NCBI RefSeq assembly: GCF_008312935.1
Contig: NZ_VSZO01000001.1
Span: 806,001-870,000 of the forward strand
Reading direction: 5' to 3'
Length of the DNA stretch: 64,000 nucleotides
From: Roseiconus lacunae
GTDB taxonomy: Bacteria > Planctomycetota > Planctomycetia > Pirellulales > Pirellulaceae
In this document: one piece after another, positions 33,267 to 43,178 of the stretch
Layout: each line of letters starts with the position of its first letter
Numbering within the stretch: position 1 is the stretch's first letter
Position numbers and translations under genes: made by a program
The notes under the pieces: generated by a model
Told to the model about the DNA's origin: nothing
Databases searched by the model: none
The model's input: the letters and a program-made list of their open reading frames with translations, nothing else

Positions 33267-34315
33267 TGCACCAACCCCTCGGTGACTTGCAAAAAGACAT
33301 CTTCCAAACTTTTCTTGCGCGCCGACACTTCGGCAACTTGAAAGCCTTCGGCGACCAGTCCCGAAACGATCGCGGCTTGCTCACTCAGGTCACCGCTGAA
33401 ACCGAAGCGAACGAGTTGTCCGTCGACAACGATCGAACCGAGGTCGACGTGCGGTTGCAATCGCTGCAAGCTGGCGGTGAGATCGTCTTGACGATTCAAG
33501 ATTCGCAACGTCAGCTCCGCTTCGGTTTGCATCTCCTTTTGGATGTCGTCGACATGGCCGGTCGCCAATAGCTGTCCTTGTTCAATGATCCCCACCGCGT
33601 CACACATCTCTGCGAGTTCGGTCAGAATATGACTGCTGATCAAAATGGTTTTACCGCGATCGGCAAGTTCACGAATCATCTTTCGCAATTCGATTCTGGC
33701 ACGCGGATCCAGTCCCGCCGCCGGCTCATCAAGGATCAAGACCGCGGGATCATGAATGAGCGCCCGCCCAAGACACAGCCGCTGCTTCATCCCTTTGCTC
33801 AGCCCGCGAATCGGTTTGTCCGACATTTTTTCGGTCCCGGTGAACCCGATCACCCATTTCAGCCGTTCGTTTCGCTCACGGCCGACCAGCCCATACGCTC
33901 GGGCAAAAAAGTCCAAGTATTCGCGGCAGTTCACGTCGCGGTACGTTCCGAACGAATCGGGCATGAACCCTAAACGCTTACGGACAAGTTCAGGATCATT
34001 CACGACGGAGAACCCGTCGACGAAGGCATCGCCGTAGCTGGGCAGATCCAACGTCGCCAAGATCCGCATCGATGTCGTCTTGCCGGCGCCGTTGGGGCCG
34101 ATGTAGCCAAACACTTGGCCCTTCTGGACCTCGAAAGTGATGTCGTTGACCGCCTTGGTTTTGCCAAAGAATCGGTGTAGTCGCCGCAGTTCAATGCTGG
34201 GCGTGTCGGCGGAGTGGACGTGTGGAACTTGATCGGCCGACCGGACTTCGAGAGCATCGGTGCCTCCCGAAGCGGCCTCGCTCGCAGTCAATTCATTCAC
34301 AGGTTGTTCGTTCAT
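33263..34315 (-). CDS. ABC transporter ATP-binding protein
   Basis: A 350-residue ATPase with an N-terminal nucleotide-binding domain: Walker A in GYIGPNGAGKTTSMRIL, Q-loop region LGFMPDSFGTYRDVNC, signature LSKGMKQRLCLGRALI, Walker B in AVLILDEPAAGLDPRA and an H-loop in ILISSHILTELAEM. A C-terminal domain of about 80 residues follows, as in CcmA/NatA-type exporters. It overlaps the permease gene by 4 nt and the large exported protein gene by 4 nt. Confidence 0.94.
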   Translation of the reverse strand: MNEQPVNELTASEAASGGTDALEVRSADQVPHVHSADTPSIELRRLHRFFGKTKAVNDITFEVQKGQVFGYIGPNGAGKTTSMRILATLDLPSYGDAFVDGFSVVNDPELVRKRLGFMPDSFGTYRDVNCREYLDFFARAYGLVGRERNERLKWVIGFTGTEKMSDKPIRGLSKGMKQRLCLGRALIHDPAVLILDEPAAGLDPRARIELRKMIRELADRGKTILISSHILTELAEMCDAVGIIEQGQLLATGHVDDIQKEMQTEAELTLRILNRQDDLTASLQRLQPHVDLGSIVVDGQLVRFGFSGDLSEQAAIVSGLVAEGFQVAEVSARKKSLEDVFLQVTEGLVQ

Positions 34316-36822
34316 GGCATCGTCCCCATCACATATCGAACGCTTTCGACAGCTTCGGCATCGGCGACCGGAACGATGTCACCGGAAACATCCGAAATCC
34401 CGACGAACGAGCCGTTGGGCAAGTCGCCTTTGATAAACAGTTGTTGGTTCAGCCAAATTTCGACCAACCCGTCGACCGCCTGGGTGCTATTGCCGGAGAT
34501 CTGCCGGTTGGCCACCACCAGCAAATCACGTGTCTTGTCATCGCGTTTTGATCGATTCGATCGAGACGTCGATCCGACCGGGCGGTAATCGGTATACAGC
34601 GAGCCGAGAAGCTCGGATGATTGGCGATCGTCGCTCATCCATTTCGCTTGCACCGTTTCGCCAGCCGGCAAGCGAGTGGCGTGCCAATACCGCCCGTCCG
34701 CCGATCGTACGACCACACTTCGCAATTCAAAATCGAGCGTGCTGGTTAGATCGACCGTCGTCTGATTGTCCGATTTACCGCCCGAATCAAACGGAGTCAG
34801 CGAACCGAGCTGCAACGATCCGAGCTGCTGACGGATGCGATTTTCGATGAATTGTGTCTGTGACCGCGAAGGCAAAAACGAAGGCGTCCAGCGTTGGATG
34901 CCACCTTCGATTGTGACCCGTTGCCGAACGTCATTGACGCGACGATCGATGTCTTCCCAAGCCGTCTCACCACCGGGATATGGATAGATTTCACTCTCGG
35001 CATCAAACGTCAATCCTTCGGTCGGACTGATCCCGGCGAACAACGTCACGCGACTACGTTCGAACGCGTCCCCGCTCGCTCCATCAATCCAAGTCAATTG
35101 ACGAACGCGGGTCAACGTGCCAAACCCATCGGCGACAATGCTGTAAGAAAACATCAGCGTTGTCGTGAGAAGTGCCAGCACCGGCGCGATCAAGAACATC
35201 AGGTGCGATCGATGGCTGCGCGTCGTCCAGCGATAAGCTATCGGGCCGACCAAAATCACAAACAATGTCAAAATACCGATGAAGGTATAAACCGGCGGCT
35301 GAGCAACTCCGGGTATCAACCAGCGACGATGACGACTGTCACCCAGGATCGGGTCGACGCCTCGGCGAAGCATCGGTGACGCCCGTAACCCGACCGTCCA
35401 TTGCAAAATCGAAGGCAGCACGTTTCGATCGATCTCGCCCGATCCGATGGAAACCACACTACCGGCGGACGCTGAATAAAACGTCGCGTCATTCCACAAT
35501 TCCTGTGCGCGCTTCAACGTGGCGGCATACTCCTCCGACCAGTCTTGCAATGCTCGCAAGTCCGCCGGATTGGTCGACAATGCGTTGCCGGGAATCCACT
35601 GGCCATTGGAAAGCGAAATTCGGTAGCCATTTCGAGCCGCGATCGCATTGGATAACGCTTGTTCGGCCCAGCGATCCGCGTATCTCAGTAATCCGTTGGC
35701 AGACACAAACGCTTCATTGATGGCCGTCAGTTGCTTTTCTCCTTCCACCAACGGTGGCCCCAGCGTCAACCGCAAACGCTGGGTCAATTCCGTCGATGAA
35801 AGCGCTTCGGAATCTTCCGCCGCGACACACACCAATACACCACCGGCCATCGTCCAGTGGCGAATCGCATCAATGATTCGTCGGCGAGGCACCGAGTCGC
35901 CTGAGCGTTCGGCGAGCTCGTCGCGTCCGCTCGTCTCGCCGCCAAGTTCTTCGGGATCGCCGGGTTCGCCGCCTTCGGCAGACTCGACGACTTGTTCGGA
36001 AAAGAACGACGCATCGACTAGCAAGCAATCGTATAGCTGTAGCAGACGCCAATCGGTTGGAAACTGTTGCTCATCGATCGTCTCAACGGCGCCGTAAACG
36101 GGCGTGCGAAAGTAATCAACGTCAGGGGGGCCAGGCACCGAGGACAGCTCTAAACCCAACACACCGATGTTGCTGACCATTTCGTCAGGCATCAATAGCA
36201 ATGGATTCCGAGCCGGACGATCCGGTAACGGGTTACCGATATTGGCCGTGTACTCGGGGATCGGATCGCCGTCTTCGAGCAGGTCGATCCGATAAGTGTC
36301 ACCGAGCGTCCACTTGGAAAAGACATGGTCGATCTGGACCGTTCGAGCACCTTGATCAAATGTGATCGGAATCGTCACGCTGGTCGCGTTTTTCGCAGGT
36401 AAGTGCTTTTCCACCGGCGTCAACCGTATCGCCAGCTGCCGCTGTGCGGCCAGGGGGCCGACCGTTGACTTCAGCGTTGCTTTGACCTGAACGTTCCCAA
36501 CGGGAAACACATTTCGAAGTTCAAGATCGCCAACCAATCCCGCCGTCGGCGAGACCTTGCCGTTGATATCGAGGCTAGGAAAGTTCGCCTTATAAATGCC
36601 AATCCCCGCCCGGCTGAACATCGCCGCTTGGTTGACGGGTTGAGCATCGACGTGAACTGGAAAACCCACTGACACGATCGCAACGAGCACCCCAACCGCC
36701 GAAAACCATCGCAACCGGCCCGGCCGACGGCTTTGTCGCGGCGAACGCAAGTTCGATCCCGAACCCACATTGGCAGCGTTTGGCCGACCGTCAAATTGGA
36801 AATAATGGTTGACGCTCGGCAT
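34312..36822 (-). CDS. Large membrane-anchored exported protein of the ABC operon
   Basis: An 836-residue protein that I cannot assign to a named family. It has a hydrophobic N-terminus after a basic leader (WFSAVGVLVAIVSVGFPVHV, about residues 39-58), a long extracytoplasmic region, and a pair of helices around residues 510-570 (FIGILTLFVILVGPIAYRW and FLIAPVLALLTTTLMFSYSI), then another soluble domain. Its genomic place beside ABC-2 genes recalls GldG-type partners of gliding ABC transporters, but this is context only. It overlaps the 173-aa gene by 1 nt and the ATPase gene by 4 nt. Confidence 0.8.
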   Translation of the reverse strand: MPSVNHYFQFDGRPNAANVGSGSNLRSPRQSRRPGRLRWFSAVGVLVAIVSVGFPVHVDAQPVNQAAMFSRAGIGIYKANFPSLDINGKVSPTAGLVGDLELRNVFPVGNVQVKATLKSTVGPLAAQRQLAIRLTPVEKHLPAKNATSVTIPITFDQGARTVQIDHVFSKWTLGDTYRIDLLEDGDPIPEYTANIGNPLPDRPARNPLLLMPDEMVSNIGVLGLELSSVPGPPDVDYFRTPVYGAVETIDEQQFPTDWRLLQLYDCLLVDASFFSEQVVESAEGGEPGDPEELGGETSGRDELAERSGDSVPRRRIIDAIRHWTMAGGVLVCVAAEDSEALSSTELTQRLRLTLGPPLVEGEKQLTAINEAFVSANGLLRYADRWAEQALSNAIAARNGYRISLSNGQWIPGNALSTNPADLRALQDWSEEYAATLKRAQELWNDATFYSASAGSVVSIGSGEIDRNVLPSILQWTVGLRASPMLRRGVDPILGDSRHRRWLIPGVAQPPVYTFIGILTLFVILVGPIAYRWTTRSHRSHLMFLIAPVLALLTTTLMFSYSIVADGFGTLTRVRQLTWIDGASGDAFERSRVTLFAGISPTEGLTFDAESEIYPYPGGETAWEDIDRRVNDVRQRVTIEGGIQRWTPSFLPSRSQTQFIENRIRQQLGSLQLGSLTPFDSGGKSDNQTTVDLTSTLDFELRSVVVRSADGRYWHATRLPAGETVQAKWMSDDRQSSELLGSLYTDYRPVGSTSRSNRSKRDDKTRDLLVVANRQISGNSTQAVDGLVEIWLNQQLFIKGDLPNGSFVGISDVSGDIVPVADAEAVESVRYVMGTMP

Positions 36823-37343
36823 TATGAATCCGTGGGGTCCCGAGGAGCAAAAATCTGAGGCGGCAACTGGTCTTCGGCGAACGGGCTGTGCGCGGCGTCC
36901 TGCGTTTCGCGGCCGATCGGATAAAGCAACAAAAACAAGCCGATCACTTCAATGCCGACCAGCGACACCGTCGACGTCAGAAATGCCAATCCCGCGAAGC
37001 TAGTTCCCGTCAGTCTCGCGACCAACAGTTGCACGCCGGCAACCATCAAGGCCACGCCAACTAGCCGGGGAAACATCGCGACGGCCCAGCTGAGCAAGAA
37101 CAAGGCGACGAACAACACAAAGCAACCAAGCAAATACCCGAGCCCGACGGCACCGGCGATCGCGTAGGCCCCGCCATCGCCGGCCGCCGAGACAACGGCG
37201 ATCACGATCGCACTCGCGGTGGTCAATCCGAGCAGCGAGCGAAAGGAGATTCGCGGAAGCAGCCGACTCGGTAACACGGCTTCAGGATCGGCTTGCCGCC
37301 CCCGTTGGCCGGCTACCAAACCAGAACGGTGGGGTGAATCCAT
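36822..37343 (-). CDS. Hypothetical membrane protein, first gene of ABC operon
   Basis: A 173-residue protein with four to five hydrophobic segments (LLGLTTASAIVIAVVSAAG, AGAVGLGYLLGCFVLFVALF, LLSWAVAMFPRLVGVALMVA, VSLVGIEVIGLFLLLYPIG) and polar ends. No known family was recognised. Its TAA overlaps the ATG of the next gene. It most likely is part of the same membrane complex as the ABC proteins. Confidence 0.75.
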   Translation of the reverse strand: MDSPHRSGLVAGQRGRQADPEAVLPSRLLPRISFRSLLGLTTASAIVIAVVSAAGDGGAYAIAGAVGLGYLLGCFVLFVALFLLSWAVAMFPRLVGVALMVAGVQLLVARLTGTSFAGLAFLTSTVSLVGIEVIGLFLLLYPIGRETQDAAHSPFAEDQLPPQIFAPRDPTDS

Positions 37344-38029
37344 AGTAGTACTGGAACAGACAGATAAGAAAAGCGGGAGCGACCACCCTCCGTCGTGATG
37401 GTCTCGTGTCTCAGTCTAACGAGTTCGCAAGTCCACCGTGTGATTCCCGCGGCGACGGTTCTAGGATCAGCCGCATGGCGTTCGCCACGGTTTCGAGGCG
37501 ATCACCGGGCTGATGAGTCGAGCCCGAAGACTCGCCCCCCGTATTTTCAAATGGAACGAAACACCGAAAGCCAATGCTCGTCTGCAAAACGTGTCGGTGA
37601 GGACCCCGGTACGGCGAGTTCTCCCGTTTAAGCGGCCGGGAAACGAATAAATTCCAATGAATTATCGGCTGAGCACACCCCGCAGGGATCGTTCGGCCGA
37701 AAGTGGCTCAATACAAAATGACCGGTTTGAAAACCTCCTCCGAAAACCGCCGAACGCCGGCATGTGAGCCGCCTTAGCTCGCCGCAGACCTAGTTTTCTC
37801 GACGCAGGGCCCGATGCTAGACACCATCGACACGCGGTTTTCGGCCCCAATCGTAGCTGGGTGAACGTCTGCTGAGTGTCGCGGCGAAGTGATGGAGTGG
37901 CTGATCGCGGGGGAGACAAGCGGAACAATCCATGTTTGCCCTCGACGAAAACCGCACCGTCTAGCTAAACTCTGTGGCTCGATCGAATTCCCGCCCCACT
38001 TCTGTAACTCATAATCCCTCTGAAACACC
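37344..38029. other. Intergenic region before aroF
   Basis: About 690 bases between the minus ABC operon and plus aroF. Open frames here have no family resemblance. I see no clear gene, RNA or terminator; promoters for both sides should be within. Confidence 0.45.
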
Positions 38030-39067
38030 GTGATTTTGATCCTCAAGGGCGGTGCGACCGAGCAACAAATCGACCACGTCATTCAACGTGTCGAATCGCT
38101 CGGCCTAAAAGCCCACCTTAGCCGCGGCACGTTCCGCACCATCGTCGGAATTATTGGCGATGAGTCGGAAATTGTGGTCGAATCCATCCGTGCGATCCCC
38201 GGCGTTGCCAAAGTGGTACCGGTTTTGCCACCCTACAAGCTCGCGTCGCGCGAAGCCCACCCAGAATCCAGTGTTGTCGACGTCAGCGGAGTCAAGATCG
38301 GGGGCGGCCACGTCGGCCTGATCGCCGGTCCTTGCAGTGTCGAAGAAGAGGACCGCATGCACCGGATCGCCGAGTCGATCGCGGCGGCGGGTGCGAACAT
38401 CCTCCGTGGCGGTGCATTCAAGCCGCGGACCAGCCCGTATGCATTTCAAGGCCTCGGCGAAGAAGGTTTGCGACGCCTACGTGATGTCGGCAACGCACAC
38501 AGCCTTCCGGTCGTCACCGAAGTCACCGACCCGCGTTTGGTCGAGTTGGTCGCCGAGTACGCCGACATGCTTCAAATCGGCGCTCGCAATATGCAAAACT
38601 TCGCGCTGCTCAACGAAGTCGGCGCCTCGAAGCGCCCCGTGCTGCTCAAACGTGGCATGTCAGCAACGGTCAATGACCTGCTGATGTGCGCCGAATACAT
38701 TCTGTCCCAAGGCAACCCGAACGTTGTCTTGTGCGAACGCGGTATCAAAGGATTCGATCCGGCGACCCGCAATTTGTACGACGTCGCTGCGGTCCCGCTG
38801 GTCCAACAACTCAGCCACCTGCCGATTATCGTCGACCCTTCGCATGCGACCGGAAAACCTGAACTGATTCCCGCTTGTGCGTTGGCCGGACTGGCCGCCG
38901 GGGCTGACGGCGTTCACGTCGAAGTCCACGATTGCCCCGAAGTCGCCAAGAGCGATGGGCCGCAAGCATTGTTGCCAGAGCAGTACGCCGAGCTTGCTCA
39001 ACAAATGAAAAGCCTCGCCGAACTACTCGGAAAAACCGTTTCACCATTGCCGGAGACCACCGCGTGA
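38030..39067 (+). CDS. aroF: 3-deoxy-7-phosphoheptulonate synthase (DAHP synthase)
   Basis: First enzyme of the shikimate pathway, condensing PEP and erythrose-4-phosphate. GTG at 38030 gives 345 residues: an N-terminal ferredoxin-like regulatory domain ([20 protein letters not shown]) then the TIM-barrel catalytic part with [66 protein letters not shown] and [16 protein letters not shown]. This is the AroF/Thermotoga type with an added N-terminal domain. The stop overlaps the tpiA GTG start. Confidence 0.95.
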   Translation: MILILKGGATEQQIDHVIQRVESLGLKAHLSRGTFRTIVGIIGDESEIVVESIRAIPGVAKVVPVLPPYKLASREAHPESSVVDVSGVKIGGGHVGLIAGPCSVEEEDRMHRIAESIAAAGANILRGGAFKPRTSPYAFQGLGEEGLRRLRDVGNAHSLPVVTEVTDPRLVELVAEYADMLQIGARNMQNFALLNEVGASKRPVLLKRGMSATVNDLLMCAEYILSQGNPNVVLCERGIKGFDPATRNLYDVAAVPLVQQLSHLPIIVDPSHATGKPELIPACALAGLAAGADGVHVEVHDCPEVAKSDGPQALLPEQYAELAQQMKSLAELLGKTVSPLPETTA

Positions 39068-39819
39068 GCCGCCGAACCATTATCGCCGGAAACTGGAAGA
39101 TGAACCTGCGAGCCGACAGTGCGGCCTCGCTTGCCAAAGGCGTTTGCGACGCGGTGGGCGAAAACCCCGATGTCGAAGTCGCCGTCTGCCCGCCTTCGGT
39201 CTACCTGCATCTGACTTCCGACGTTCTCGCCGGCTCGGCCGTCGGTCTGGGCGCACAAAACCTGTACCCCGCCGACGATGGTGCCTACACCGGCGAAGTC
39301 AACGCGGCCATGCTGTCTGATTGCGGCTGCCGTTACGTCATTCTGGGCCACAGCGAACGACGCGCGTTGATGGGCGAAACCGACCAGCAAGTCAGCGAGA
39401 AACTTGCTGCCGCCCTTGCCGGTAACCTTATCCCGATCGTCTGTGTCGGTGAAACATTGGAAGACCGCGAGTCGGGCAAAACCGAAGACGTCGTCGGTAC
39501 CCAAGTCCGCGGATCGCTCGCAGGCCTCGACGAAGCACGCGCCCCCGGTGTTGTGATCGCCTACGAACCGGTCTGGGCGATCGGCACCGGCAAGACCGCC
39601 TCGCCCGAACAAGCCGAAGAAGTCCACGCGTTTATCCGTCAACTGCTCGGCGAGCTGTTCTCCGGTGAAGTCGCCGACCAAATGCGAATCCAATATGGCG
39701 GCAGCGTCAAACCTGGTAATGCCAAGGAATTGCTCGGCCAACCGAATATTGACGGAGCACTCGTCGGTGGCGCCAGCCTGAAAGTCGACGACTTCGTCGC
39801 TATCATCAACGCCGGTTGA
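39064..39819 (+). CDS. tpiA: Triose-phosphate isomerase
   Basis: Interconverts dihydroxyacetone phosphate and glyceraldehyde-3-phosphate. GTG at 39064 overlaps the aroF stop by 4 nt and gives 251 residues. Motifs: [29 protein letters not shown] with the electrophilic His, [20 protein letters not shown] with the catalytic Glu and loop 6, and [20 protein letters not shown] with [10 protein letters not shown]. All key residues are present and the length is normal. Confidence 0.97.
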   Translation: MSRRTIIAGNWKMNLRADSAASLAKGVCDAVGENPDVEVAVCPPSVYLHLTSDVLAGSAVGLGAQNLYPADDGAYTGEVNAAMLSDCGCRYVILGHSERRALMGETDQQVSEKLAAALAGNLIPIVCVGETLEDRESGKTEDVVGTQVRGSLAGLDEARAPGVVIAYEPVWAIGTGKTASPEQAEEVHAFIRQLLGELFSGEVADQMRIQYGGSVKPGNAKELLGQPNIDGALVGGASLKVDDFVAIINAG

Positions 39820-39889
39820 TCAACGGAATGTCACACGGCGATTTTTGACGAAACCATACAAACCAAACCTAAACGGACTGTGAGATCCA

Positions 39890-40531
39890 ATGACTGATTC
39901 AATTCATTGTGCCGTCTCGATGCCTTTCGATGCCCTCCCGCTGCACACTCTTCCGCTCGCGTCCCTTGGTAGCGCCGCGATCGGATGGGTGATGTTCATG
40001 CTTTCGCTCTTCCTGATCCTGCTGATCCTCGTCCAACGCGGCAAAGGCGGTGGACTCGCCGGCGCCCTCGGTGGCCCCGGCGGACAAAGCGCCTTCGGAA
40101 GTAAAGCGGGCGACACGTTCACCCTGATCACCGCCGTTTCGGCAATCATCTGGGGTTTGGTTTGTGCGGTCGCGATGTACACCCTCGGCGTCCCACCGGT
40201 CGCTTCGGTTGATGAAGACCTCGACCTCGAAACGCCCCCGGCGTTGGTCTCCCCCGGCTCCGAAGGTGCACCAGCGGGTGGACTCGGTGGTCTTGGCGGA
40301 CTGGAAGGTCTCGACAGCGGTCTCCTCGGCGGTGACGCAGACATGACCGCCGCCGATGACACAACGGAAGACACCGATGCGAGCGAGAACGACGCGTCCG
40401 ACGAAGCGGCAACAGAAACCCCATCGGCCGAGCTTGCCCCCACTACCGGTGACGCTGCACCTGCCGACGCAGACTCTGCCGACGCGACCAACGAAACCGA
40501 GTCAGCCGAAACTGATTCTTCCGACGAATAG
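39890..40531 (+). CDS. secG: Preprotein translocase subunit SecG with long acidic tail
   Basis: SecG is a small subunit of the SecYEG channel. The first 100 residues contain two membrane helices, with [20 protein letters not shown] and the glycine-rich [20 protein letters not shown], then [20 protein letters not shown]; this is the full SecG core. Unlike typical SecG (about 75-110 residues), the chain goes on for roughly 110 residues rich in Asp, Glu, Ser, Thr and Ala (such as [20 protein letters not shown]), with no Lys or Arg. Ribosome-membrane function of this tail is unknown. It sits between tpiA and yicC. Confidence 0.92.
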   Translation: MTDSIHCAVSMPFDALPLHTLPLASLGSAAIGWVMFMLSLFLILLILVQRGKGGGLAGALGGPGGQSAFGSKAGDTFTLITAVSAIIWGLVCAVAMYTLGVPPVASVDEDLDLETPPALVSPGSEGAPAGGLGGLGGLEGLDSGLLGGDADMTAADDTTEDTDASENDASDEAATETPSAELAPTTGDAAPADADSADATNETESAETDSSDE

Positions 40532-40540
40532 ACTTTGCCG

Positions 40541-41584
40541 ATGACGTCTGCCCCCGCCGCCCAGTCTGCCGAGAACGCCTCGAGCGATTCAACGGACAGT
40601 TCGCGCGCGTTCGCGGTGTCCAGCATGACCGGGCAGGGCCGAGCGACAGGTGACAGTGCACTCGGAACCGTGACGATCGAACTGCGGGCGGTCAACCACC
40701 GCGGCTTCAAGTGCAGCCTGCGCAGCCCCGAGTCGGTCTCGCCTTTGGACGCCCGCATCGAAGCCGAGTTACGCCGACACCTGCATCGTGGTGCGATCAA
40801 CGTCAACGTTTCGCTCGAACGTGCCGGGGGACAGACCCCCGTTCAAATCAACGCGGCGGTGCTGGCCGATTACTTGCGTCAGTGTCAGCAAGCGATTCAA
40901 GAGAGCGGTATCTCTGGCAATCACATCACCCTGAGCACGGCCTCGTTGGTCTCGCTCCCCGGTGTCCTGTCGGGTGATCACAGCCGACAAAACGACAACC
41001 AATTGTGGAATCAAATCCGTGCGGTCGTCGCGGCCGCGGCGACGGATTTGATCGAGATGCGGCAACGCGAAGGCGGAGCGATGGCTGAAACGCTCATCGC
41101 CGATTGCTCCACCGTCCGTCAACACGTCGACTCGATCGCCGTACTCGCCCCCCAAGTCGCCGATCGATATCGTTCGCGATTGGAGACCAAGGTCAATCGT
41201 TTGCTGGCGGAGTTCGACGCCCAAGTCGGTCCGACTGATCTGCTACGTGAAGTCCAGCTGTACGCCGACCGAGCCGACATCAGCGAAGAAATCACTCGCT
41301 TAGGAAGCCACTTGACGTTGTTCGAAGCCGTCCTGCGTGGCAAACACGAGCACGCCAAGGCCGCGGGCCCCACTCAGCCGTCGCAGACGCAGTCGCCTCA
41401 GCCGAAGGGTGCTGCCAACCGAGACGAGCCGGCCGGGCGCCGGCTGGACTTTATCACCCAAGAGATGTTCCGAGAAACCAACACGATCGGATCGAAAGCC
41501 AATCACGCTGACATCTCGGCATTGGTCGTCGAGATCAAATGTGCGATCGAACGGATGCGTGAACTGGTTCAGAACCTAGAATAG
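40541..41584 (+). CDS. yicC: YicC family endoribonuclease-like protein
   Basis: YicC/YloC proteins are implicated in RNA processing or decay. ATG at 40541 (a TTG at 40535 is also possible) gives 347 residues. The N-terminus has SSMTGQGRATGDSALGTVTI and VNHRGFKCSLRSP; the middle holds the helical segment and the end carries the conserved QEMFRETNTIGSKANHADIS. A short variable stretch (AAGPTQPSQTQSPQPKGAAN) is inserted near residue 265. It precedes gmk as in many bacteria. Confidence 0.9.
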   Translation: MTSAPAAQSAENASSDSTDSSRAFAVSSMTGQGRATGDSALGTVTIELRAVNHRGFKCSLRSPESVSPLDARIEAELRRHLHRGAINVNVSLERAGGQTPVQINAAVLADYLRQCQQAIQESGISGNHITLSTASLVSLPGVLSGDHSRQNDNQLWNQIRAVVAAAATDLIEMRQREGGAMAETLIADCSTVRQHVDSIAVLAPQVADRYRSRLETKVNRLLAEFDAQVGPTDLLREVQLYADRADISEEITRLGSHLTLFEAVLRGKHEHAKAAGPTQPSQTQSPQPKGAANRDEPAGRRLDFITQEMFRETNTIGSKANHADISALVVEIKCAIERMRELVQNLE

Positions 41585-41616
41585 CGAACACGCACGCTGA
41601 ACAGCGAACACGCACG
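41583..41616 (+). repeat. Short direct repeat between yicC and gmk
   Basis: AGCGAACACGCACG occurs twice, at 41583-41596 and 41603-41616. It starts inside the yicC stop region and looks like a local duplication. Confidence 0.7.
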
Positions 41617-41649
41617 CACGCTCGTCGACTGCGATCTAGATACACTTCC

Positions 41650-42252
41650 ATGAACGAATCCCCCGCCGCCAAGTTGATTATCATTTCCGGGCCCAGTGGT
41701 GCCGGAAAATCGACGGTGACCAAACGGCTCTTGTCAGAGTGCGAACTGCCGCTACGGATGAGCGTTTCGGCGACCACCCGTCAGCCTCGCCCTGGTGAAA
41801 TCCCCGGAAAAGCCTATCATTTCGTCTCGCAAGCGGAATTCGACAAACTGCGTCAAGAGAACGCGTTTCTCGAATGCAAAGAAGTGTTCGGACGCGGACA
41901 CTGGTACGGCACTCTGCGAAGCGAAGTTGTCGAGGGAATCAAAGCGGGCGAATGGGTGATTTTAGAGATCGATGTTCAAGGCGCCTTGGACGTGATGCAA
42001 CACCCCGATCTCGAACACATTTCGCTGTTCATCCATCCCGGTTCAATGGAAGAACTCGAGCGACGACTGCGTGACCGGGGAACCGAAAGCGAGCAGGCGA
42101 TCGAACGCCGAATGGAAACGGCCGCCGGGGAAATGCGATTCCTGCACGAGTACCAATACGAAATCATCAATGGGTCGGTCGACGCGGCCGTCGCCCAAGT
42201 TTGCCGAATTCTGAAAGACCACCAGGAGAACCAGGTATGCTCGAAGAGCTAA
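41650..42252 (+). CDS. gmk: Guanylate kinase
   Basis: Phosphorylates GMP to GDP. The 200-residue protein has the P-loop [19 protein letters not shown], the GMP-binding [20 protein letters not shown] and HFVS region, and the downstream [15 protein letters not shown] and the arginine-rich lid [19 protein letters not shown]. Full length and intact. Its end overlaps the rpoZ start by 16 nt. Confidence 0.96.
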   Translation: MNESPAAKLIIISGPSGAGKSTVTKRLLSECELPLRMSVSATTRQPRPGEIPGKAYHFVSQAEFDKLRQENAFLECKEVFGRGHWYGTLRSEVVEGIKAGEWVILEIDVQGALDVMQHPDLEHISLFIHPGSMEELERRLRDRGTESEQAIERRMETAAGEMRFLHEYQYEIINGSVDAAVAQVCRILKDHQENQVCSKS

Positions 42253-42515
42253 AAGACGAAGAAACCGTCAACAAGGTTGGCGGACGATTTAAGTTGAGCA
42301 CGCTGATCCAAAAGCGTTTGGTGCAACTCAACCAAGGCAGCCGCGCGCTCGTCAACGCGGATACCCATGACAAGATGTCGATCGTTTTAAAAGAGATTCT
42401 GCAAGACAAGATCTTTCTTAACACCGATAACGAAGTCGAACAGGTTACCGAGTTGGACTTGGACGCGACCATCGCCGCCGCCGAATCTCCCGATCTCGAT
42501 CCTTCTGATCTGTAA
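42237..42515 (+). CDS. rpoZ: RNA polymerase omega subunit-like protein
   Basis: Omega helps assemble RNA polymerase. ATG at 42237 with AGGAG just upstream gives 92 residues. [20 protein letters not shown] resembles the omega N-terminal region and [20 protein letters not shown] the helix following. Position directly after gmk, as in gmk-rpoZ operons, supports the call. The C-terminus is acidic and ends SPDLDPSDL. Confidence 0.88.
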   Translation: MLEELKDEETVNKVGGRFKLSTLIQKRLVQLNQGSRALVNADTHDKMSIVLKEILQDKIFLNTDNEVEQVTELDLDATIAAAESPDLDPSDL

Positions 42516-42524
42516 GGCAGCGGT

Positions 42525-43133
42525 GTGACCAAGACCGCCGTATCCGATCCAACATTGGGCCAACAGGACTCGGCCAAACGAATCCTGTTGGCGGTCGGCG
42601 GTGGGATCGCAGCCTACAAATCTGCGACATTGTGCAGCCGCTTGGTCCAAGCCGGCCACCGTGTCCAAGCCACGATGACCCGGGCGGCCACCGAATTCCT
42701 CGGTCCCGCCACCCTCACCGCGCTGTCCGGTCGCGCGGTAGTCACCGAATCTTTCTCGCCCCGGCATCCGCTCGGCCCCCACATCGAACTGGCTCGCGAC
42801 GTCGACTTGATGATCGTCGCACCGGCGACGGCGAACCTGATCGCCAAATTCGCTCAAGGCATCGCCGACGACCTGATCAGCACGCTGTACCTGCAAAATG
42901 TTGCCCCGGTTTTGATCGCCCCGGCAATGAGTGATCCGATGTGGGGCAAACCATCCGTCCAACGCAACGTCCGGCAGATCGCCGAAGACGGATGCCACCT
43001 GGTCGGCCCCGAATCGGGCTGGCTTTCTTGTCGCGTGCGTGGGTACGGTCGGATGAGCGAGCCGGAAACGATTCTTGATCATGCCTTAAAAATCCTTTCC
43101 GTTCCCGATCGACGATCTCGCGACGGAAGCTAA
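42525..43133 (+). CDS. coaC: Phosphopantothenoylcysteine decarboxylase-type flavoprotein (CoaC)
   Basis: CoaC decarboxylates 4'-phosphopantothenoyl-cysteine in CoA synthesis, using FMN. GTG at 42525 gives 202 residues. Motifs: LLAVGGGIAAYKSATLCSRL, the FMN-binding LMIVAPATANLIAKFAQGIA with the PXMNXXMW-like APAMSDPMWGKPSVQRNV, and the substrate-clamp ESGWLSCRVRGYGRM with the active Cys. In many bacteria this domain is fused to CoaB; here CoaC stands alone at about 200 residues, so CoaB should be encoded elsewhere. Confidence 0.9.
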   Translation: MTKTAVSDPTLGQQDSAKRILLAVGGGIAAYKSATLCSRLVQAGHRVQATMTRAATEFLGPATLTALSGRAVVTESFSPRHPLGPHIELARDVDLMIVAPATANLIAKFAQGIADDLISTLYLQNVAPVLIAPAMSDPMWGKPSVQRNVRQIAEDGCHLVGPESGWLSCRVRGYGRMSEPETILDHALKILSVPDRRSRDGS

Positions 43134-43178
43134 GAATATCGCCTCCGCGATCCAGTTCATTTTTCGAAAGCCCGATCC

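Noticed and set aside
37344-38029. Frames in the gap before aroF
   Set aside because: Composition is rich in Ser, Arg and Pro with no hydrophobic patterning; no family resemblance, and no ribosome site.
38998-39741. 247-residue minus-strand frame across tpiA
   Set aside because: Same reasoning: it opposes a fully conserved enzyme and has no recognisable domain.
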